Of a DNA stretch of 64,000 nt, positions 8,828 to 17,955 are shown in pieces. How positions within the stretch are numbered: the stretch's first letter is position 1; each line of letters opens with the position of its first letter. The stretch spans positions 1-64,000 of the forward strand of contig JADZFO010000052.1 of the NCBI GenBank assembly GCA_020849855.1, written 5' to 3'. Both the position numbers and the translations under genes were made by a program. Under the pieces are notes generated by a model. That model made no database searches. It saw only the letters and a program-made list of their open reading frames with translations, and was not told the origin of the DNA. The stretch is from a bacterium (GTDB taxonomy: Bacteria > 4484-113 > JAFGCY01).

Positions 8828-9537
8828 CCCTTGCGCTCCTTATCTTCGGCCCCCTGCCCCAGCGGGCCAGGCCGGCGGTCTTGCGGCTGCGGGTAGCAGG
8901 CCATGACCAGCTTATACAGCCCCGCGGCTGGCGCGCCGCCTGCTTCCGCGCCCTCGGCTGCGCCGGGATCGCTGTACTTCTCCGCCAGTACCTGCAACAC
9001 CGCCTGCAGCTCGGCCAGGAAGGCCTGGCGGCGCTGCGGGTCGGCCAGGGCCAGCTGCGCGGTGATGCTGAGCGTGGGGTGCTCCTGCTCCTCACCCTCA
9101 AAGCTCAGCGCCAGCTGCGCGGCGTCCGCCACCAGGTCCTCAGCCAGGGCGAGCAGATAGCCCTTGCTGAGCTGGTCGCGTGAGGCCCGCCGCCCGCCAA
9201 GCATGGCCAGCAGCTCCGGGCCGGGGGCAAAACTCTCGGCCACCGCCTGATAGATGCTCTCGGTCAGCGCCCGTACGCGGCGCTGGGAAACGATGCGCAC
9301 CAGGCCCGCGGCCTCGAGGGCCTTGAGGTGGTAGTGCACCTTCTGCGGCGTGGCGCCCAGCGCCTGCGCCAGTTCCCGGATGCCATGGGGCTGGGCCAGC
9401 AGACGCAGCAGCTCTATGCGCAGGGGCTGCAGCAGCGCGCGCGCCTGGCTGACGCTGTGCAGCTGCAGCTCGCTGGGCTGCGCCTGCCGCGCTGCCTTCG
9501 CCGCCTTAGTTGCCGTGCTGATCCCTGCCTTGGACAT
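8824..9537 (-). CDS. ArsR/GntR-like winged-helix regulator of the VOC genes
   Basis: 237 aa. The N-terminal winged helix reads ALLQPLRIELLRLLAQPHGI, then ELAQALGATPQKVHYHLKAL as the helix-turn-helix and AGLVRIVSQRR for the wing; the C-terminal half is helical with an acidic end and may bind an effector or dimerise. This type (HTH_20, ArsR-like) represses nearby genes. The start at MSKAGIS is preferred over a start 42 nt upstream because a palindrome (9549-9558) would otherwise lie inside the coding region. Its stop overlaps the VOC copy 3 start. Confidence 0.85.
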   Translation of the reverse strand: MSKAGISTATKAAKAARQAQPSELQLHSVSQARALLQPLRIELLRLLAQPHGIRELAQALGATPQKVHYHLKALEAAGLVRIVSQRRVRALTESIYQAVAESFAPGPELLAMLGGRRASRDQLSKGYLLALAEDLVADAAQLALSFEGEEQEHPTLSITAQLALADPQRRQAFLAELQAVLQVLAEKYSDPGAAEGAEAGGAPAAGLYKLVMACYPQPQDRRPGPLGQGAEDKERKG

Positions 9538-9548
9538 ACTGACAATGT

Positions 9549-9558
9549 TGTATATACA
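9549..9558. promoter_or_regulatory. Candidate operator palindrome
   Basis: Perfect 10-bp palindrome TGTATATACA, 11 nt upstream of the regulator's preferred start and overlapping any -10 region there. Autoregulation by the winged-helix protein is inferred. Confidence 0.4.
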
Positions 9559-9618
9559 GCCAGTTTTGTGTGTTGTCAAGACTTTGGCAAAGCCTGAATA
9601 TGGGTTTATAGAAGCGAT

Positions 9619-9949
9619 TAGCGCCGCTCCCCGTGAAGCGAGTAGCGCCGCCCCTGTGGCGGCGAAGCGTTGTGGATCCAGTAACGCCGCCCCCCGTGGC
9701 GGACTGAATTGGTTGAACTGTCCGGGACGCGCTCCGCCTATGGGGCGCGGATTGGAAATCCGCCTCCCCTGGGCCTGGATTGGTGCTATGGGTTTTGAGG
9801 GCGCGGATTGGAAATTCGCGAGCTGGAAAGACAGAAGAAGCGGATTGTCGCTGCGCGACCAATCCGCGCTCCATCCTGAGCCGAGCGCCTGGCTCAGCAG
9901 TAAGCAGTCTTCAGCGTCGCGCCGCTACGGGGGCGGCGGCGCTACTGAG
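9619..9949. repeat. Intergenic palindromic-repeat cluster
   Basis: Non-coding DNA between the regulator and the TIM-barrel gene is filled with imperfect palindromes: CGCCGCC-CCTGT-GGCGGCG (9646-9664), a similar CCGCC/GGCGG unit at 9688-9702, two copies of GCGCGGATTGGAAAT (about 9746 and 9800) and AGCGGATTG/CAATCCGCGCT (about 9839-9870). The first type recurs downstream of bamA at 60310-60329, so this is a dispersed REP-like family. Confidence 0.6.
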
Positions 9950-9969
9950 CTTTGAGCCTGCCGTTCATG

Positions 9970-10830
9970 TTACGCCGCGTCCCAGGCGTCCTGGAACATC
10001 TCGACGTCCAGCTTCTGGCTCAGTTCCGGGGCTTCGACGATCAGGGTGCCGCAGACCCCGGCCTGCTTGAGGGCCTTCATCAGTTCCTTGTACTTCAGGT
10101 CGGCCTGCGCCAGCGGGATGTGCTTCTTTTCGCCCTTGGGGCCGTACTCGATGCCGCTGACATGCATGTGCATCCGCTGCAGCACGTTCTTGTTGGTGAT
10201 GCCCGTCGCCAGGCGGTCCAGCACCGAGCACCACTCCTCATATGAATTCCAGCCGCCGCCAAAGCGCGCGTGCAGGTGGCTCCAGTCGATGCAGGGCAGT
10301 GCCGTCTCGACACCGTTGCAGACCGCGATCAGCTCGTCCACGTCGCCGTGCTGCAGGGGCTTGCCGGTCAGCTCCGGGCGCAGCCAGACCTTGACCTCCT
10401 TCTTGGCCAGCTCCTCCTCCACCTTGTGCAGTTCATCGATAACGATGCGCGTCACCTCGGCGCTTTCCATGCCAAGGTTGAAGGCGGAGTGAAAGACCAC
10501 GGAGTGGCCGCCGGCCTGAAAGATGCGGGTGCCGGCCTCGACGATACGCCCGCGGGAGGCGCCGACCTTCGTGCGCTCCTGGGCGTTGAGGTTGATGTAG
10601 TAGCTGCCGTGGCAGGAGATCGGGAAGCCCAGCTCGCGCACCTTCAGCGCCACCTGCTGCGCCTCGGGCAGCTTGAGGTAGGTGCTGTGCACAAAGGGCA
10701 GTTCCATCGTGGTCCAGCCGTGCTCGACGCATTTGTCGATGGCGCCCAGCGTGCCGCTGTTGGCCGGGACATCGACGGGCACCCCGCTGGGCCCGATGTA
10801 CAGCTTGTCAAAGGCGTTGGGGAATACCAT
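9970..10830 (-). CDS. Endonuclease IV-like TIM-barrel protein (AP endonuclease family 2)
   Basis: 286 aa beginning LYIGPSGVPVD. The order of likely metal ligands follows endonuclease IV: His in SCHGSYYINL, His in VVFHSAF, Glu in LRPELTGK, Asp and His in CIDWSHLHARF, His in MHMHVSGIEYG and Glu in LIVEAPEL. Endonuclease IV enzymes use three zinc ions to cut DNA 5' of abasic sites. The DxH pair before the last ligand is not obvious here (GPKGEKKH), so it may be a related sugar-phosphate or DNA-repair TIM barrel rather than Nfo itself. It stands alone, divergent from the lipoprotein at 10969. Confidence 0.75.
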   Translation of the reverse strand: MVFPNAFDKLYIGPSGVPVDVPANSGTLGAIDKCVEHGWTTMELPFVHSTYLKLPEAQQVALKVRELGFPISCHGSYYINLNAQERTKVGASRGRIVEAGTRIFQAGGHSVVFHSAFNLGMESAEVTRIVIDELHKVEEELAKKEVKVWLRPELTGKPLQHGDVDELIAVCNGVETALPCIDWSHLHARFGGGWNSYEEWCSVLDRLATGITNKNVLQRMHMHVSGIEYGPKGEKKHIPLAQADLKYKELMKALKQAGVCGTLIVEAPELSQKLDVEMFQDAWDAA

Positions 10831-10968
10831 GGCTGTACTAATTATTGCAGGGGGAGCCGCGGGCCGGCGGTCAGCGCAGATGCAGGTTCAGCATTTCTGC
10901 ACGAACTCAATGACACTTGCTCTCGGATACAATCTGTCCGCGCGGGGCAAGATCCCGCCGGGGGATAT

Positions 10969-13524
10969 ATGCGCACTGCCACCCGTCTACTGAGCTCCGC
11001 TGTTCGCTTACTGCCGCCATTCCTGCTCGCCTTGGGCCTGGCGGCCTGCGGCAGCGCCGGCTCGGATCCCCTCCGCGAGCAGTCTTCTGATGCGGCTGGA
11101 GCACTGCGGGGACAGGTCGCTTCAAGGACCCCCGGCGCCGGGCACGCAGCTCCTGCCCTCAAAGAGGGGCCAGTGCTGGAAAGCCTCGACGGCCATGCCT
11201 GCCGCCCGCCGCAGATGGTGGATCCGGCAATCGCACAGCGGATACTCCAGCAGAGCCGGATGCCCTCGCAGGTTGAGTTGAGCTGGCTACAGGATAGCCA
11301 AAGCGATCCCTGGGACAGGTGGCGGCGACAGCGCGAGCTCGCAGGCAGGACCGGCATTAGTGCCACCGGCCTGCCACAGCGAATGGCCTCGCAGCTCAGC
11401 GCACCACCACTGTCCGCCCTGCCGAGCCCTGGAGAACTGCTGCGCAAGACCAGCGCCGCCGAAGTTGGCAAGCGCAACATCGCTGGTTACGAATATGAAA
11501 CCAGCCTGCCCAGCCATCGCATTCAGGATAGTGGATTAGACCCCTACATTCAGTTCGGGCCTAACGGCAACGGGTTTCAGAACGTTGCCTACGCGATCTA
11601 CCATCTGCAGTTGCCGGGCTACAGCGGCCCCAGCAAGGTACTTACAAACTGGGATGCACTGCCAATCGCCGGCAATCTGCTTTATGGTGTGGCCGAATAC
11701 AGCGCGCAAAGCTGGCGCTGGGTGGCGGGAGATGCCCTGGAGGCCGTAACGCTGCCTGACGGCGATTATGTGAGCGACAACGGCGACGTGCTGATCGTTG
11801 TGCTGCTACGCGGGATCAATCCCGCAAAGCTCAACTTAGTCAACTTCGGCGGCGACCTGCCACCGACAGCCGTGCTTGCCGCGAACCCGATCTTTGGCGA
11901 GCTGCCCTACGAGACCAATGTCAGCGCCGCCGCCAGCCACGATGACGAGGGCATCATTGTTAAGTACGAATGGGACCTGAATACTGATGGGGTGTTTGAA
12001 CTGGACAAGGGGGAGGACCCCCTGTTAACCCAGACCGTCCAGGGCTCCGGCAGCATCGGCCTGCGGGTGACGGATGATATCGGTCAGACCGCAACCGCAA
12101 CGCTGACTTTCCTGGTTGATGCAGAAGGTTATGACGAAGCCGAGCCGAACAACGATGTGCTGACTGAGCAGAGCCTGCTGCCCTTTGGCGGCATTGTTGG
12201 CTGGGACGGCAATCTTGGCGTAGGCGGCTATGACGGCTCACTGATCGACAACTATCTGATAAACGCGACTGAAGACGTGCGGCTGCGCTATGAGGTCAGC
12301 AGCGGCAACTCGGAGCCCATGGGCGCGATTGTCTGGAACGTGCAAGACACAGCGGTGGTGGCTACAGGTCAGCCTGGCCTCGGGATGGCCAGTGTGGATG
12401 TGCGAGTCCACAAGGGCCAGTCCTATGTGCTGCAGCTGATATGTCTGCCGGAACGGCCGGCCTATGACTACACTTTGAGCTGCGAAGTCAACACCGATAT
12501 TAAGTACGATGAAGTCGAAGGCAACGACACTCCTGGTGCGGCTGACCTAATCAGTGCTGAAAAAGAAGACGATTTCTACGGCAACCTTGGCGCGGACGGC
12601 TATGACGGTGACAGCGCTGACTTCACGATTCTTAGCGCTGTGGCCGGTGAGGGGACCATGATCACGGCCGAGTTCAACACCTCCACCGCGGATATTGACC
12701 TGGAGCTGACAGACTTGAACGGGACGCCATTGGCGAGCAGCACGGAGACTGAGGGCAATGCCACGTTGTACTTCGTTGCGCCGGAGTCAGGGGAGTATTT
12801 TCTCCGTACGTATATAAAGGAGGGCTCACCGCCGGAAGCGCAGTCGGATTACATCCTGCGGCTGCAGCGCCTGGGAGTGGCACCAACCGCCGCGCTGGAT
12901 ATCACGCCGGACAGCGGCTCAGCACCGCTGGCAGTGAACCTCGATCTCACCGGCTGCTCGGTGGCCCCTGACGAGACCCTGTCTTACGTGCTCTTCGACT
13001 GGAACAACGATGGAGATACCGATACGGCTGGGCTAGACTTTTCATCCATCCCCTTGACCCTGTATGGCAACGGCGACACGGTCATCAGCCTTAAGGTGGT
13101 CCAGTCAGACGGCCAGGAGGTGCGGGCTGAAGACAACTGCACTGTCAGCGGCAGCTACAGCGAATCGGAGCCCAATGACGACGTCCTTACCGAGGCCGAT
13201 GTGCTCCCCGGCTCCGACTTCGCCGACTTTCTGGCGGAAATCGGCCCCGGAATTGACAGCGGTGGGAATGATGACTGGTACAGCTTCTATGCAGACAACA
13301 ACGGAATGGGCAGCATTTACCTGAACTATGAGTACTTCTTCGACCCGGTGTACATGGAGCTGCGAGACAGCAATCTCGTCCCGCTGGGCAGCGACTTAAG
13401 CGACGATGGATCGCTGGAGATCCAGAACAACATGGTACAGGGCGGGCTGTATTACCTGGTCGTGTATACCGACAACTCTTCGTCGCTGGAGCAGGGCTAC
13501 ATGCTCTCCTCGGACATGCCCTGA
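10969..13524 (+). CDS. PKD/PPC lipoprotein with shared N-terminal module, tandem copy 1
   Basis: 851 aa. The frame stays open far upstream through the opposite-strand TIM-barrel gene, but the ATG here gives a clean lipoprotein signal (LLPPFLLALGLAAC, lipobox LAAC) with GGGGG just upstream. Shared module: LPSPGELL, NIAGYEYETSLPSHRI, AYAIYHLQLPGYSG, WRWVAGDAL, VLIVVLL. Then PKD (KYEWDLNTDG), PPC (EAEPNNDV), PPC (EVEGNDTPG), PKD (FDWNNDGD) and PPC (ESEPNDDV, DDWYSFYA). The same order is repeated in two further genes downstream. No catalytic residues seen; likely surface or outer-membrane anchored. Confidence 0.85.
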   Translation: MRTATRLLSSAVRLLPPFLLALGLAACGSAGSDPLREQSSDAAGALRGQVASRTPGAGHAAPALKEGPVLESLDGHACRPPQMVDPAIAQRILQQSRMPSQVELSWLQDSQSDPWDRWRRQRELAGRTGISATGLPQRMASQLSAPPLSALPSPGELLRKTSAAEVGKRNIAGYEYETSLPSHRIQDSGLDPYIQFGPNGNGFQNVAYAIYHLQLPGYSGPSKVLTNWDALPIAGNLLYGVAEYSAQSWRWVAGDALEAVTLPDGDYVSDNGDVLIVVLLRGINPAKLNLVNFGGDLPPTAVLAANPIFGELPYETNVSAAASHDDEGIIVKYEWDLNTDGVFELDKGEDPLLTQTVQGSGSIGLRVTDDIGQTATATLTFLVDAEGYDEAEPNNDVLTEQSLLPFGGIVGWDGNLGVGGYDGSLIDNYLINATEDVRLRYEVSSGNSEPMGAIVWNVQDTAVVATGQPGLGMASVDVRVHKGQSYVLQLICLPERPAYDYTLSCEVNTDIKYDEVEGNDTPGAADLISAEKEDDFYGNLGADGYDGDSADFTILSAVAGEGTMITAEFNTSTADIDLELTDLNGTPLASSTETEGNATLYFVAPESGEYFLRTYIKEGSPPEAQSDYILRLQRLGVAPTAALDITPDSGSAPLAVNLDLTGCSVAPDETLSYVLFDWNNDGDTDTAGLDFSSIPLTLYGNGDTVISLKVVQSDGQEVRAEDNCTVSGSYSESEPNDDVLTEADVLPGSDFADFLAEIGPGIDSGGNDDWYSFYADNNGMGSIYLNYEYFFDPVYMELRDSNLVPLGSDLSDDGSLEIQNNMVQGGLYYLVVYTDNSSSLEQGYMLSSDMP

Positions 13525-13643
13525 AGCCGGCAGCCGGCCAGCTGGCCGCACTGCTGACATTCCAGGTCGTGACTGATTCTCGGATATGCCAAGGTTTATC
13601 ATTTGAACATCAGGCAGGCTGAAGCCTGCTTCATGGAGTTGGT

Positions 13644-15959
13644 ATGACCACTGGCTTGCCGCTGTCACGCGCTGGATGGCGCATCCTTGGACCTTCGTTT
13701 GCCCTGTTGCTGCTGCTGCTCTGCTCCTGCCAGGGGGCGGGCAAGAGCCCGGTCTCAGAACTGCAGGATGCGGCAAGCAGGCTCGAAGCCGTGCGCCGGA
13801 TTCCGGTGCCCGCGCGCCCCGCGGAAAGCCCCCTGCTTTTACCGGATCCGGCGCAGCTTGATCGCATGGCTGCCGCGGCCCCTGGCCAGCGCCTGCTGGA
13901 CGGCGCAGACTTTGACGGCGCGCTGCCCAGCGGCCGGGTTTCGGCCAGCGGAACTGCACTGAGTTTCGCACCGACTGGCGCCAGCCTGGCCAATGTGGCC
14001 TTTGCCATCTACCACTTTGACCTGCCGGGCTACAGCGGCGAGGGCAGCGTGCAAACGAACTGGGGCAGCTCGGCTCCGGCGGCAGGCAGCTTCTTCATCG
14101 GTGTTGCCGACTATGCCGGCAACGCCTGGCGCTGGTTCACCGGCGACACCGCCAATCCGCTGCTGCTGCCTGAGGGACTGGATTTCCTTTCGCCTGGCGA
14201 ACAGTGTTACATCGCGGTGTGCCTCAGCGGCAGCAGCGCACATGAGTTGCAGAGCCTGCGCCTTGGCAGCGATATGCCGCCGACGGCAGCTCTCATGCCG
14301 GAGTATGAAGTGCTAAGCACTGGCGCAGAGATGTACCTTGATGCCGGTGCCAGCAGTGACGACTTCGGTATCGTGCTCTACGAATGGGACCTCGACGGCA
14401 ACGGCAGCTTTGAGACCAGCACCGGGACGGTGTTCCAGGCCGAGTGCAGCTTCGCTACCGGCGGCCAGCACACCGTCAGCGTCAGAGTCAGCGATACCGC
14501 CGGGCAGAGCGCGACCAGCAGCGCAACAGTTACCGTCGACCTGCAGGGCTATGACGAGGTCGAGCCAAACAACGATCCCGCCGGCGCCAACGTCCTGCCG
14601 GCCCTCAGTTTTCAGGGCTTTGAGGGCAATGTCGGCGCAGGCGGCTATGACGGCGGCAGCGAGGACTTTTATGCCTTGAGCATCGAACAGCCCTGTCGGC
14701 TGAACTTTGAGCTGACCGGCCTGCTGTTTGACGCTTATACTTCCGTGGAACTGCGCGACAGCAGCGGCATCACCCCCTTTGCCTTCGGCGAGTATGACGG
14801 CTTCGGCATCAGTCTAACCAACCGCTTCGACCCACCTGGTGATTACTATCTTGTTGTGCTTCGCGGTGAGAATGGCAACGTGGACTACGAACTGAAGTGC
14901 CACGCCCAGCTTGACCTGGCTTATGACGAAGTCGAGCCGAATGACAGCCGGGCCGCAGCCAACGTCCTGCCGCAGGTTGTGTCAGGTTTCAGCGGCAACC
15001 TGGGCCAAGGCGGCTATGATGGCAGCCTGGTGGATTACTTCAGCTTTAGCCCACAGGCCGGCCGTTACTATGACTTCAATTTCCAGTCCTACAACCTGCA
15101 GGCCAATCTGGAGCTGGAAGTGGAGGATGCCAACGGCACTTCCCTTGGCGGGGCTACAGCCGAGCCCGGCGCAGACGTCTTCGGCCTTGTCTTCAGCTCC
15201 TCTGCGACAGTCTATCTGCGCGTGGACCAGATTGATGAGGCGCTGATTGGCCCCAACTCGGATTACACGCTTCGCATCATCGACCGTGGCGAAGCGCCGC
15301 AGGTCGGCGTCGTCGCCACGCCGGACAATGGCACACGACCACTGGCAGTGCAGCTCGATGCCTCAGGCAGCGTCATCCCCACGGAACAGGGCATCAGCAG
15401 TGTCACCTGGGATCTGAACGATGATGGCTTTGAGGACTTGTTTGGCGGCGCGGAGCTGCTCCAGGTTTCAACCATCTACTTCCGCAACAAGACCTACTCG
15501 CCGCGGGTCACGATCACCCTGGACAGCGGCGCGATTGGCCAGGGCAGCACGGATGTCATAGTCAGCGGGGCCAGCAACGAAGTGGAGCCCAACAACAATC
15601 ATGGCTCCGAACAGGCGCTGCCGGGCATGCCCTTCAGCGGCTTTCTTGGCGACGTCGGCGTGGGTGGCTATGACGGGGGCAACGAAGACCTGTACAAGTT
15701 CACGACCGCAGGAGCCGGCATCTACCGCTTTGAGCTGGGCTATGAACAGCTCTACGCCAACAATATGTACCTTGCCATTGCGACCTGGAATAACGTGAGC
15801 ATGATGTACGAGATTCAGTATGGCGTCCCGGATGATGATCTTGATGGCAACATCATCCTTGACGCCAACCTGAGCGCTGGCACCGAGTACATACTGGCGC
15901 TCATCGTTGACGATGGCGGCCCGGCCAGCGGCTATGAACTAAGCGCAAGCGCGCCCTAA
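13644..15959 (+). CDS. PKD/PPC lipoprotein with shared N-terminal module, tandem copy 2
   Basis: 771 aa; GGAG lies 5-6 nt before the ATG. Signal with lipobox LCSC (FALLLLLLCSCQG). Shared module: LPDPAQLDRM, LLDGADFDGALPSGRV, AFAIYHFDLPGYSG, ADYAGNAWRWFTGD, CYIAVCL. Then PKD (LYEWDLDGNG), PPC (EVEPNNDPA, GSEDFYAL), PPC (EVEPNDSRA), PKD (VTWDLNDDG) and PPC (EVEPNNNHG, NEDLYKF), the same order as copy 1. It lies 119 bp after copy 1 on the same strand, so tandem duplication is likely. Function unknown beyond cell-surface location. Confidence 0.85.
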   Translation: MTTGLPLSRAGWRILGPSFALLLLLLCSCQGAGKSPVSELQDAASRLEAVRRIPVPARPAESPLLLPDPAQLDRMAAAAPGQRLLDGADFDGALPSGRVSASGTALSFAPTGASLANVAFAIYHFDLPGYSGEGSVQTNWGSSAPAAGSFFIGVADYAGNAWRWFTGDTANPLLLPEGLDFLSPGEQCYIAVCLSGSSAHELQSLRLGSDMPPTAALMPEYEVLSTGAEMYLDAGASSDDFGIVLYEWDLDGNGSFETSTGTVFQAECSFATGGQHTVSVRVSDTAGQSATSSATVTVDLQGYDEVEPNNDPAGANVLPALSFQGFEGNVGAGGYDGGSEDFYALSIEQPCRLNFELTGLLFDAYTSVELRDSSGITPFAFGEYDGFGISLTNRFDPPGDYYLVVLRGENGNVDYELKCHAQLDLAYDEVEPNDSRAAANVLPQVVSGFSGNLGQGGYDGSLVDYFSFSPQAGRYYDFNFQSYNLQANLELEVEDANGTSLGGATAEPGADVFGLVFSSSATVYLRVDQIDEALIGPNSDYTLRIIDRGEAPQVGVVATPDNGTRPLAVQLDASGSVIPTEQGISSVTWDLNDDGFEDLFGGAELLQVSTIYFRNKTYSPRVTITLDSGAIGQGSTDVIVSGASNEVEPNNNHGSEQALPGMPFSGFLGDVGVGGYDGGNEDLYKFTTAGAGIYRFELGYEQLYANNMYLAIATWNNVSMMYEIQYGVPDDDLDGNIILDANLSAGTEYILALIVDDGGPASGYELSASAP

Positions 15960-16037
15960 GCCCGCCCGGTCTGAGACGCGGGTCTGGAGTATGCATGCTG
16001 CGGCGCGCGCAGGCTGTGGCGCGCAGGCTGTGGCGGT

Positions 16038-16043
16038 TATACT
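16038..16043 (+). promoter_or_regulatory. -10 hexamer, likely leaderless promoter
   Basis: TATACT followed by 7 nt and GTG at 16051. It falls inside the longer open frame that starts at 15991, which supports the GTG as the true start. Confidence 0.45.
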
Positions 16044-16050
16044 GCTGCCA

Positions 16051-17859
16051 GTGCGCGGCATCCGCAAAGTGTTGCTGACCCTGCTGGCCCTGTTGTCGGG
16101 ATGCGCTTCCGATGGCCCCCCTTCCGATGGCCCCACTTCCAGGGCCGAGGCCATGGAAGGCGGCATCTCCCTGCCTGCACCGGCAGCGCTGCTTGAGCTT
16201 CGCGCTTCTGCCGCCTACAGCAGCGATGAGCGCTGGCGTCACGGCTCGCAGTGGGATGAACTGCTGCCCTACAAGAGTGTGACGCAGAGCGGCCTGCTCG
16301 GTGTCTTTGAACCAGCCAGCGCAGAGGGGGCGGATGGGCTGGGCGGCTGCGCCTGGTGTATCTACAGCTTTCAGCTGCCGGCCTACCTTGACGCGCCAAC
16401 GCTGCGTCTGGAATGGGAAGACGAGCCTGACCTGCTTCCTGGAACGCCTGAAGACCCCGGCCCGCGGCCTGGCTGGTGGGTCGCGCTGGCGAACTTCGAT
16501 ACTTCGCGCTGGGACTTGTTTCCCGCGCCGCCGGATGGACTGCTCAAGATCCCGCAGCAACCCGGCGCGCTGAACCTGGCGCCCTACCGCGACAGCGAGA
16601 CGGGGGCGATCCTGGCGACGGTTCTGGTGCGTTCGCCCGGGGTCAGCAAACTCAGCCGGGTCCAGCTCGGCGGCGAGGGCTGGGTCCATACCTGGGGCGG
16701 GGAGTTCTATGAGGACTACTATGGCGACAATTTCACCAGCATGGCGATCACCAGCTCCGGTGATTTAGTGGCGGCGGGCTATGCCCAGGATCTTATCGCT
16801 CCAGTCATCGGCCTGTCTGTCGTTAAGTACTCCGCCGGCGGAAAGCTGCTCTGGCAGCGGCTTTACACCGGCGCCTACCGCGGCTCGCGGATGGTAGTTG
16901 CGCCCGATGACAGTATTTATCTTTCAGGATGTACAGACTTTGAAGGACTGATCCGCCTGCTGAAGGTTGATGCGAACGGTGTTCTTGAATGGCAGCGGGC
17001 TTTCCAGCTTGCCGAAATTGCAGACCTCCAAACTAACGGGATGGCCATTGGCGCTGATGGTTCTGTATATGTTGCATCCTACTACGAGGGACTCGGCGAG
17101 TACAGTGGACTGGTGGTCAAGTACAGCTCGGATGGAGACCTTCTCTGGGCCAAGGACATCGGCCACAGTGACGACTTCGATTTGCACGGAATATCCATCG
17201 GTATATGCGCTGACGAGTCGAGCGTATATGTCTGCGGCGTGCCTTCTATATGCAAACTAGACCTAAGCGGCAACTTGCTCTGGCAGCGCGATTTTGATTT
17301 GACCGAAAAGTGGGGCACAAAAGTCGCGCTGGATGCGACTGGAGCGCCGCAGCTTGTCTGGCAGACATACAGCAAATGTTATGTAAGTGGTTTCGACACA
17401 GGCGGCAGTATCACGTACACCCACGAACTGCCCATGTTTGGCAATGGTACCGTCAAAGACCTGGTGCCAACGCATCAGGGACTCAGCATATTGGTGGAAG
17501 ACTGGTCATCGGCGACCTTAATCAACTTTGGACTTTATGATGCAATCGGCGCAATCAGCACCCTGGCACTAAGCGACAACATGTACCCGGGCGGACATTG
17601 CTACGACTCTGATGGCAGCCTGTATCTCGCCGGCGGCCTGCATACACCTGAGGGCCTGCAGTTGGACTTCACCGCGGAGGAGTATGCCTCCGTGCCGCGA
17701 GACATAGACGTGCTGGAAAGCAGCTTTCTTGCAGAAGATGCCGTCGGCGCTGAGCCGGATTTGCCCGGCGACCTGCTGTTCGTGGCGGCACTCGAGGACG
17801 ATCTGCGGCCGGGGATAGTCTCGGACATTCCAGGTATTGTGCTCAAGCACGAGTTTTAG
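16051..17859 (+). CDS. Lipoprotein with shared N-terminal module and SBBP-like propeller
   Basis: 602 aa. The GTG start gives a textbook lipoprotein leader (RGIRKVLLTLLALLSGC); an ATG 60 nt upstream would add a poor N-terminus. Shared module: LPAPAALLEL, CIYSFQLPAY, ALANFDTSRWDLF, TVLVRSPG. Instead of PKD/PPC, residues from about 210 on carry repeats of the type SMAITSSGDLVAAGY / VVKYSAGGKLLWQR, KVDANGVLEWQR, VVKYSSDGDLLWAK and KLDLSGNLLWQRDF, which match SBBP-type beta-propeller repeats (about 40-50 residues each). It sits between two PKD/PPC paralogues, so the C-terminal part was probably replaced. Confidence 0.8.
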   Translation: MRGIRKVLLTLLALLSGCASDGPPSDGPTSRAEAMEGGISLPAPAALLELRASAAYSSDERWRHGSQWDELLPYKSVTQSGLLGVFEPASAEGADGLGGCAWCIYSFQLPAYLDAPTLRLEWEDEPDLLPGTPEDPGPRPGWWVALANFDTSRWDLFPAPPDGLLKIPQQPGALNLAPYRDSETGAILATVLVRSPGVSKLSRVQLGGEGWVHTWGGEFYEDYYGDNFTSMAITSSGDLVAAGYAQDLIAPVIGLSVVKYSAGGKLLWQRLYTGAYRGSRMVVAPDDSIYLSGCTDFEGLIRLLKVDANGVLEWQRAFQLAEIADLQTNGMAIGADGSVYVASYYEGLGEYSGLVVKYSSDGDLLWAKDIGHSDDFDLHGISIGICADESSVYVCGVPSICKLDLSGNLLWQRDFDLTEKWGTKVALDATGAPQLVWQTYSKCYVSGFDTGGSITYTHELPMFGNGTVKDLVPTHQGLSILVEDWSSATLINFGLYDAIGAISTLALSDNMYPGGHCYDSDGSLYLAGGLHTPEGLQLDFTAEEYASVPRDIDVLESSFLAEDAVGAEPDLPGDLLFVAALEDDLRPGIVSDIPGIVLKHEF

Positions 17860-17955
17860 CCAAACGCCGGGGCCACCGGCGCTGCTCCGGGCATAAAGAA
17901 GTTTTGAACATGCTAGACTCGCATGCCTGCTGTTCTGAGCAATATGGAGAGAAAA

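Noticed and set aside
10270..10968. N-terminal extension of the lipoprotein at 10969
   Set aside because: It runs antisense through the TIM-barrel gene; the lipoprotein signal starts at 10969.
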